DNA from: Gallionella sp.
GTDB lineage: Bacteria; Pseudomonadota; Gammaproteobacteria; Burkholderiales; Gallionellaceae
Assembly (NCBI GenBank): GCA_017880945.1
Contig: JADGRM010000058.1
Coordinates: 1 to 10,173 of the forward strand
Direction of reading: 5' to 3'
Length of the DNA stretch: 10,173 nt
The position numbers and the translations under genes were made by a program. This document shows positions 5,847 through 10,173 of the stretch, piece after piece; positions within the stretch are counted from its first letter, which is position 1, and each line of letters opens with the position of its first letter. The notes under the pieces were generated by a model that saw nothing but the letters and a program-made list of their open reading frames with translations, was not told the DNA's origin and made no database searches.

Positions 5847-7025
5847 ATGAGCGACCTTTCCGTCAACAGCGATCCCATCATACGCTGGAACGAAGCGGGC
5901 GAAGAAAAATCCGCGCGCTGGCGTTCGGAAAGCGGCACGCCGCCGCCCAAACGCGTGGTGATCGCCGACGACCGCATGACTGCCGACGCCGCCTACCATC
6001 TGGCTTGCGAGGGCACAGCGCTGCTGTGGCGGGGTGATTTTCAGAACGCGCGCCAACTGCTGCAGGCAATGACGCGGCGCGCAAATGAAAAACCAGGTGT
6101 ACGCAAAAAGAAGAAGATAGCCGCCACACCTGCCGAAGCCTTTCACCTGCATCGCCTGGCTCAATCTCAGCGCGCCCGTACCCTGGGCATGTTATTGATA
6201 CCCTTCAATGCAGACCACAGCATACCCTTGCGCCGCGCACCCGATGTGCGCCAGGCTTGCACAGACGCCTATGGCCCCGAAGCAAAAGACACACCCACCG
6301 AACCGTACATCGCTTCGCTGCGCGGACTGCAGGGATTGATCGGCGCCTACGAGTGGCGCAAGAATGGCGTGGAGATAGGGGCGCTGGGCGCGCGCATCCA
6401 TCCGCATTACGGCGTGTTCGCACCGATACGCGGCGAGTACATCGGACTGGTGAATGAGGCCCCGTTGCCCGAGTTGGCCGAGACCAAGTCGTTAGCATTC
6501 GATATCGGCACAGGCACAGGAGTGCTCGCCGCCGTGTTGGCGCGCCGCGGCATCAAACGCATCGTCGCCACCGACCAGGATCCGCGTGCGCTGGCCTGTG
6601 CGCGCGAAAATATGACACGGCTGGGTCTCACCGCACAGGTAGCCGTGGTGCAAGCCGATCTCTTTCCCGAAGGACGCGCCGCACTGGTCGTGTGCAACCC
6701 GCCGTGGGTTCCGGCGCGGCCAAGCTCACCGCTGGAACATGCGGTGTTCGACCCGGAGAGCCGCATGCTGCTGGGCTTCCTCAATGGGCTGGCTGCACAC
6801 CTGGAGATCGGCGGCGAGGGGTGGCTGATCCTCTCCGATCTGGCCGAGCATCTGGGTCTGCGCACGCGAGCCGAATTGTTGGCCGCGATCGATGTGGCGG
6901 GTTTGAAAGTCTTGGGTAAAATAGACGTGAAGCCGCATCACCCTCGCGTCTCCGATACCAGCGACCCGCTGCATGCGGCTCGTGCAGCAGAACTCACCTC
7001 GCTGTGGCGGCTTGCGTCTAAATAA
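5847..7025 (+). CDS. Class I SAM-dependent methyltransferase, target unknown
   Basis: This 392-residue soluble protein has a central Rossmann methyltransferase fold. Motif I is AFDIGTGTGVLAAVLAR (217-233), the acidic residue at the end of strand 2 is D243 in ATDQDPRALACARENM, and motif IV is NPPW (284-287) in VVCNPPWVPA. NPP[YFW] is found in enzymes that methylate amide or exocyclic amino nitrogens, such as PrmC/HemK and RsmC, so the substrate could be a glutamine side chain or a nucleobase. The N-terminal 200 residues form a family-specific domain with a lysine cluster (KKKK, 87-90) that may contact RNA or protein. The ATG at 5847 lacks a clear Shine-Dalgarno, but the protein looks complete and no better start is seen. 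It stands alone, 90 bases upstream of tpx. Family sure, target not. Confidence 0.85.
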   Translation: MSDLSVNSDPIIRWNEAGEEKSARWRSESGTPPPKRVVIADDRMTADAAYHLACEGTALLWRGDFQNARQLLQAMTRRANEKPGVRKKKKIAATPAEAFHLHRLAQSQRARTLGMLLIPFNADHSIPLRRAPDVRQACTDAYGPEAKDTPTEPYIASLRGLQGLIGAYEWRKNGVEIGALGARIHPHYGVFAPIRGEYIGLVNEAPLPELAETKSLAFDIGTGTGVLAAVLARRGIKRIVATDQDPRALACARENMTRLGLTAQVAVVQADLFPEGRAALVVCNPPWVPARPSSPLEHAVFDPESRMLLGFLNGLAAHLEIGGEGWLILSDLAEHLGLRTRAELLAAIDVAGLKVLGKIDVKPHHPRVSDTSDPLHAARAAELTSLWRLASK

Positions 7026-7115
7026 CCGCGAATGGGAAACAGTTTTGCTGATGTTTGACTTAACCTGATAGAGTGATTTTTCGCACCCTGCCTCACTTAA
7101 CCAAAGGAGAACACC

Positions 7116-7649
7116 ATGACCAAAAACACTACCTCAACCACTGCTCCAACAACAGCTCTGGGCGGCACGCCGGTAAAACTGTACGGCGATTTTCCGCAGG
7201 TGGGCAAACCCGCGCCCTCCTTCTCGCTGGTGAACAAGGACTTGCAGAACATCACGCTGGGCAGCTACGCCGGCAAACGCAAGGTGCTGAACATCGTGCC
7301 CAGCCTGGATACGCCGACCTGTCAGGCTTCTGCACGCCGCTTCAACAAAGAAGCCTCCAGCCTGGACAACGCTGTCGTGATCAACATCTCCGCCGACCTG
7401 CCCTTCGCGATGGCGCGCTTCTGCAGCAGCGAAGGACTGAACAACGTGGACAATCTTTCCATCATGCGCGGTCGCGAGTTCATGCGCGACTACGGCGTCA
7501 AGATCGCCGACGGCCCATTGGCCGGACTCACCGCGCGCGCGGTGATCGTGCTGGACGGCAACAATGTAGTGCGCTATACCGAAATGGTCAGCGATATCAA
7601 GAATGAACCGAATTACGACGCGGCGCTGGCGGCATTGAAAGCAATTTGA
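7116..7649 (+). CDS. tpx: Thiol peroxidase, Tpx-type atypical 2-Cys peroxiredoxin
   Basis: This 177-residue peroxiredoxin reduces hydrogen and alkyl peroxides using thioredoxin. The catalytic motif PSLDTPTCQASARRFN gives the peroxidatic cysteine C69 with T66 and R74 or R75 nearby. The resolving cysteine is C103 in ARFCSSEGL, placed as in E. coli Tpx (C61 and C95). The first 15 residues are Thr/Ala-rich and form a short extension relative to E. coli Tpx (168 aa). It does not look like a signal peptide, so the enzyme should be cytoplasmic. The ATG at 7116 has AAGGAG with good spacing. No clear terminator follows. Bases 7560-7664, covering the last 29 codons, the stop and some 3' flank, are duplicated in decayed form at 8532-8636. 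Confidence 0.95.
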   Translation: MTKNTTSTTAPTTALGGTPVKLYGDFPQVGKPAPSFSLVNKDLQNITLGSYAGKRKVLNIVPSLDTPTCQASARRFNKEASSLDNAVVINISADLPFAMARFCSSEGLNNVDNLSIMRGREFMRDYGVKIADGPLAGLTARAVIVLDGNNVVRYTEMVSDIKNEPNYDAALAALKAI

Positions 7650-7724
7650 TCTTTCGCAGGTTGGCCGCGTAACTGCATGGCAAGCGTGCCGAGAAATCGA
7701 TGCGCCGAAATGTCGAGTCTTAGA

Positions 7725-7774
7725 TGAACTATTGGGCTGAACTATTGACCCAATGTTAAATCTTATGTTAATTA
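7725..7774 (+). promoter_or_regulatory. Candidate promoter of the lipoprotein gene with a 10-bp direct repeat
   Basis: TTGACC (7745-7750) and TAATTA (7769-7774) are separated by 18 bases, about 43 bases before the ATG. TGAACTATTG occurs at 7725-7734 and again at 7738-7747, a 13-base period, with the second copy running into the -35. The phasing is not a full helical turn. It may be an operator or chance. The lipoprotein gene is therefore probably transcribed separately from tpx. Confidence 0.4.
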
Positions 7775-7816
7775 GTGCAGTGCACCAGCCAACCTGATAC
7801 ATCGAAGGAGAACTCA

Positions 7817-8524
7817 ATGAAAAGTCCATCACACAAACAATCCAGATATATCATCACCATCTTGATAGCCCTGGCAGCAATCACAGTCAATGCAGGCTGT
7901 TCACAAAAACCATCGGCTGAACAAACCGCGGCACAAACCCAGGCAGCAGTAGATAAGGCAGTCGAGGAAACAAAAAAGCAAATGATTGCCGAGCAGGAGG
8001 CAGCAAAAGCAAAACAGGAGGCCGACCTCGCTGCGCAAGCTGAAGAGAAACGCAACCAGGAAGCGGCTGTTGCAACTGCTAAAAAAGAGCTCATTGCTGA
8101 ACAACGCAGGGCTGCAGCAAAAGCCAGGTCAAAACATGCTTTGGCAAGTCCGGTCCCTCCACCTCCGCCCGTGCCAGCAGAAAGAGTCGTTTGCACAAAT
8201 TGCGGTGTCGTGGTGTCCGTCAATGCGGTTGAAGCGGAAGGCCAGGGATCAGGCTTGGGCGTGGTTGCAGGCGGTGTTGTAGGCGGGTTGCTGGGCAATC
8301 AAGTCGGCAGTGGATCGGGGCGTGATCTGGCGACCCTCGCCGGCGCGTTTGGTGGCGCAATTGCCGGCAACAAGATCGAAAAAACTTCAAAGAAGACTAC
8401 GTCGTACGATATCACTGTAAGAATGGATACGGGCGAAGAACGTATCGTTCATCAAGACACGGTTCCCAATGTAGTAAAGGGCGACAAGGTCAGGATCGAA
8501 AACGACGCAATCGTTAATTATTGA
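7817..8524 (+). CDS. Predicted lipoprotein with coiled coil, CxxC and glycine-zipper domain
   Basis: This is a 235-residue envelope protein. An N-terminal signal (basic start, hydrophobic 11-24) ends in VNAGC with C28 as the likely lipidated cysteine; the asparagine at -3 is not ideal for a lipobox. Residues about 32-108 are rich in Ala, Glu, Lys and Gln and should form a long coiled coil. A proline linker (SPVPPPPPVP, 111-120) follows, then VVCTNCGVVV with C126 and C129. A glycine-zipper segment (144-185; GVVAGGVVGGLLGNQVG and AGAFGGAIAGN) is like the 17-kDa antigen/SlyB-type outer-membrane lipoproteins. A small beta-rich C-terminus (YDITVRMDTGEERIV) closes the protein. ATG 7817 is chosen over the upstream in-frame ATG 7775 because GAAGGAG precedes it and the signal sequence then begins properly. 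The role is probably envelope integrity or stress; the precise function is unknown. Confidence 0.8.
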   Translation: MKSPSHKQSRYIITILIALAAITVNAGCSQKPSAEQTAAQTQAAVDKAVEETKKQMIAEQEAAKAKQEADLAAQAEEKRNQEAAVATAKKELIAEQRRAAAKARSKHALASPVPPPPPVPAERVVCTNCGVVVSVNAVEAEGQGSGLGVVAGGVVGGLLGNQVGSGSGRDLATLAGAFGGAIAGNKIEKTSKKTTSYDITVRMDTGEERIVHQDTVPNVVKGDKVRIENDAIVNY

Positions 8525-8640
8525 GCACAGAAATAATGCGGCGCACTACATCGAACTGTTCGGCGACATCAGGAATGAACAGGTTTACGATTGCGCGCTG
8601 GCCACATCGAAAGCTATTTTAAATTTCGCAGGATGGGTGG
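8523..8640 (+). pseudogene. Decayed duplicate of the 3' end of tpx
   Basis: The frame from 8523 reads NNAAHYIELFGDIRNEQVYD then CALATSKAI. It lines up without gaps with the end of the Tpx protein (NNVVRYTEMVSDIKNEPNYD then AALAALKAI). At DNA level 78 of 105 positions between 8532-8636 and 7560-7664 agree by my count, including bases after the stop (TTCGCAGG-TGG in both). The Tpx stop TGA is TTA here, so the frame continues. No start and no catalytic cysteine remain. It begins within a few bases of the lipoprotein stop and ends before the catalase stop. Confidence 0.8.
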
Positions 8641-8663
8641 GGCGCAGCATCATGCAGCGCAAA

Positions 8664-9698
8664 CTACATCCCGCCCATCCGCTTGGCGAATGAGGTTGCA
8701 TAAGCGGGCGAACGGAACTGGAGGATCGGGTCGTTCGTTGGCTCGATTCCGTCGCTCATCACCAACGGGTCGAAGTTGATCTTTTCGCATTCGGCACCCT
8801 TCTGCGGCATCGCCGAGGAAATCGTCAGCGTCCCTACCTTCACCTCTTTGCGGTTCGCGGGCCACGCCAATGTCGGGTCGTCCACCGGGTCGCCGGGTTT
8901 GCCGAGCGCGATCACCATGTCCCAGCGCAGCGGCCCCTGTTTCGTCCGGTCGATCAATGCCTGTTCGAGAAAATTCGGCGGCATGGACTTGAGTTCGGCA
9001 TCTGACAAGCGCTTTTCCCCGTCCTGAGGAACAAAGCGCCAGCGCACCAGCGTGGTCTTGTTGGCGCGATTGACGAACTTGAAGGTATGGATGCCGAAAT
9101 AGGCGCTGTTGGCATAACTCACCGGTGGATTGTTATTCGCCAGAAAATCCGCCTGCGCCAGGTTGTCGGGATGAGTCGCCTTGAATGCCTTGATCTTCTC
9201 CGGGTCGGGCTTGCCGGTTGCGGGATCGGGTTTCAGCGCGACCATCATATCGAGAAAGGTACGCGGCTGTGCAGCACCGAATATCGGCGTGTTCAACATC
9301 GTCATGTGCTGCGATCCGCCTTTCGGCAAACTGAACTCCAGCGCCATGCCCCGTGCGCTTTTCGCAACATCCGGCGCCTTGGGATTGCCGCCCGCCAGCG
9401 AGAAGCGCGCCACCACCGGCACCGGACGCCCGGAGAACAGCGCCGAGCGCGAATAGGCAGCCGCCGCCTTGTGCACTCCGACAAATTCGCCTGCCGCGCA
9501 TGTTCCTTTAGTATGGTTGCGGCGCTCGCCCGGCGTGACGCCAAACACATTCTCGATCGAGCTCACCACCTGATCCGGCGTCACCTCTGCCTCCGCCGCG
9601 ATACCCGGCGGCGTTCCGAGCGCAAGCACACCTGCAAGAAGCCATTTCTGCAATTTAAACTCGCCGGCAAAACTCCTGGTTTTCATGCTGGAATTCAT
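8664..9698 (-). CDS. Periplasmic catalase-family (SrpA-like) haem peroxidase
   Basis: This 344-residue protein belongs to the short catalase-related peroxidases, which bind haem and use hydrogen peroxide and are about 150 residues shorter than classic catalases. The distal histidine is H62 in RRNHTKGTC. The core has VARFSLAGGNPKAPDVAKSA, RGMALEF and LNTPIF (N136). The proximal tyrosine is Y333 in the RxxxY motif RSPAY near the C-terminus. A Sec signal peptide occupies about 1-36 (KWLLAGVLALGTPPGIAAEA), so the enzyme should be exported, consistent with periplasmic members. I chose ATG 9698 because AGGAG lies seven bases upstream; the longer frame from 9860 adds unrelated residues over remnant C. 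It is convergent with the lipoprotein gene, with no clear terminator between them. Confidence 0.92.
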   Translation of the reverse strand: MNSSMKTRSFAGEFKLQKWLLAGVLALGTPPGIAAEAEVTPDQVVSSIENVFGVTPGERRNHTKGTCAAGEFVGVHKAAAAYSRSALFSGRPVPVVARFSLAGGNPKAPDVAKSARGMALEFSLPKGGSQHMTMLNTPIFGAAQPRTFLDMMVALKPDPATGKPDPEKIKAFKATHPDNLAQADFLANNNPPVSYANSAYFGIHTFKFVNRANKTTLVRWRFVPQDGEKRLSDAELKSMPPNFLEQALIDRTKQGPLRWDMVIALGKPGDPVDDPTLAWPANRKEVKVGTLTISSAMPQKGAECEKINFDPLVMSDGIEPTNDPILQFRSPAYATSFAKRMGGM

Positions 9699-9818
9699 AG
9701 CGATGCTCCTGTGTGAAAAAGGCTGGGCGATTACATTACTCCTTCTGAAAGAAAGAATAAATAGCCTGGCCGTTTGACCGAAGTAGCCGAGCAAGTCCGG
9801 TTGCATCTGTTCGATCTT

Positions 9819-9912
9819 GTGAAAGAGGCGAAGACCGTGACCTTCCTCGCAGTATGGCATCAGCGTGAAAGGGATTATCTCTAAGCAAAAATAATCTAGC
9901 CCGACGCCATTA
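9819..9912 (+). repeat. Remnant C: RelE/ParE-like toxin C-terminus plus 3' flank
   Basis: The plus frame from 9819 reads VKEAKTVTFLAVWHQRERDY-L and stops at TAA 9882-9884. LAVWHQRERDYL matches ILAVRHQREEDD in A and the EEYDL end in B. The 3' flank (AAAATAATC-AGCCCGACGCC) is a looser match to GAAATGATTCGAACCCGACTCC in A. It is the only one of the three with an intact stop in the expected frame. Nothing upstream looks like the rest of a toxin. It lies in the leader region of the divergently read catalase gene. Confidence 0.5.
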
Positions 9913-10173
9913 TCTCTTTATCTGTTCTGCTCTAAAAAAGTGCATACAACAATCTGACTCACACAACTTTCACCCCAAAACAGGGCAAGAGGTCTGTCCT
10001 ATTGTTAAAAGATTTTTCACCACTTCACCATCGTATAAAGCATTTTTATCAGGCGGCAAGGCCTTTTATGAACTTGGAAATAACCACAAATATTTTATGG
10101 CACGGTATGTGCTGAAATGTTTTGGCCTGACTTCAACCTTACCAACCACTCTCGGAAAATCATGCGCTCAGAA
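9869..10173 (+). other. AT-rich end of window with a start-less open frame; no assigned gene
   Basis: After the TGA at 9866-9868 one plus-strand frame stays open for about 101 codons to the window edge, long for sequence that is only about 40% GC in places (for example 9901-9960). It includes FHPKTGQEVCPIVKRFF and KAFYELGNNHKYFMARY. The only ATG (10097) has no Shine-Dalgarno and would leave 25 codons. I recognise no family. It may be a partial or broken gene continuing beyond the window, or chance. Confidence 0.25.

Noticed and set aside
5517..6164. Long minus-strand reading frame overlapping the methyltransferase start
   Set aside because: It is antisense to a well-supported methyltransferase, has no recognisable domain, and its 3' half crosses remnant B.
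9731..9736. Minimal ATG-TAA upstream ORF after an AAGGAG in the catalase leader
   Set aside because: The ATG is only two bases from the Shine-Dalgarno core, too close for efficient initiation, and the catalase has its own site closer to its start.

Overview
The window reads as chromosomal DNA of a betaproteobacterium, most like the iron- or ammonia-oxidising Nitrosomonadales/Gallionellaceae. That placement is an inference from the gene types, moderate GC content and general look of the proteins, not from a marker gene. It contains respiratory and peroxide-defence genes set among decayed mobile or toxin-antitoxin DNA.

Left part (1-2100): the last 58 codons of a membrane protein are followed by the tail of a PIN-family toxin, a dispersed repeat and a strong rho-independent terminator. 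Next comes a DDE transposase/integrase gene (523-1428) with an odd hydrophobic N-terminus. A minus-strand gene with a good ribosome binding site (start 1887) keeps an MgtE-N-like segment and then runs into what looks like non-coding mobile-element sequence, so it appears truncated.

Centre (2101-5340): a complete cytochrome bd quinol oxidase operon lies on the minus strand in the order cydP-cydA-cydB-cydX. The genes are tightly spaced or overlapping. A TATAAT element upstream is overlapped by a palindrome. The cydX gene (48 aa) is easily missed because of its size. The short degenerate repeats A and B, which look like C-terminal remnants of a RelE/ParE-type toxin, bracket this operon in direct orientation. 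A third copy (C) lies upstream of the catalase gene.

Right part (5847-9698): a SAM-dependent methyltransferase of unknown target, a Tpx-type thiol peroxidase, and a predicted lipoprotein with a coiled coil, a CxxC pair and a glycine-zipper domain all lie on the plus strand. A periplasmic catalase-family peroxidase is convergent with them. Between lipoprotein and catalase lies a decayed second copy of the 3' end of tpx. The lipoprotein gene therefore sits between two tpx-derived sequences, which suggests a past tandem duplication.

The final 300 bases are AT-richer. They hold one reading frame open to the window edge but no convincing start. Functionally, bd oxidase (oxygen scavenging), Tpx and catalase-peroxidase make an oxygen/peroxide-handling neighbourhood, although they are separate transcription units. 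I found no RNA genes, no CRISPR array and no clearly new defence system. The least ordinary signals are the repeated toxin remnants around the cyd operon and the tpx duplication scar.
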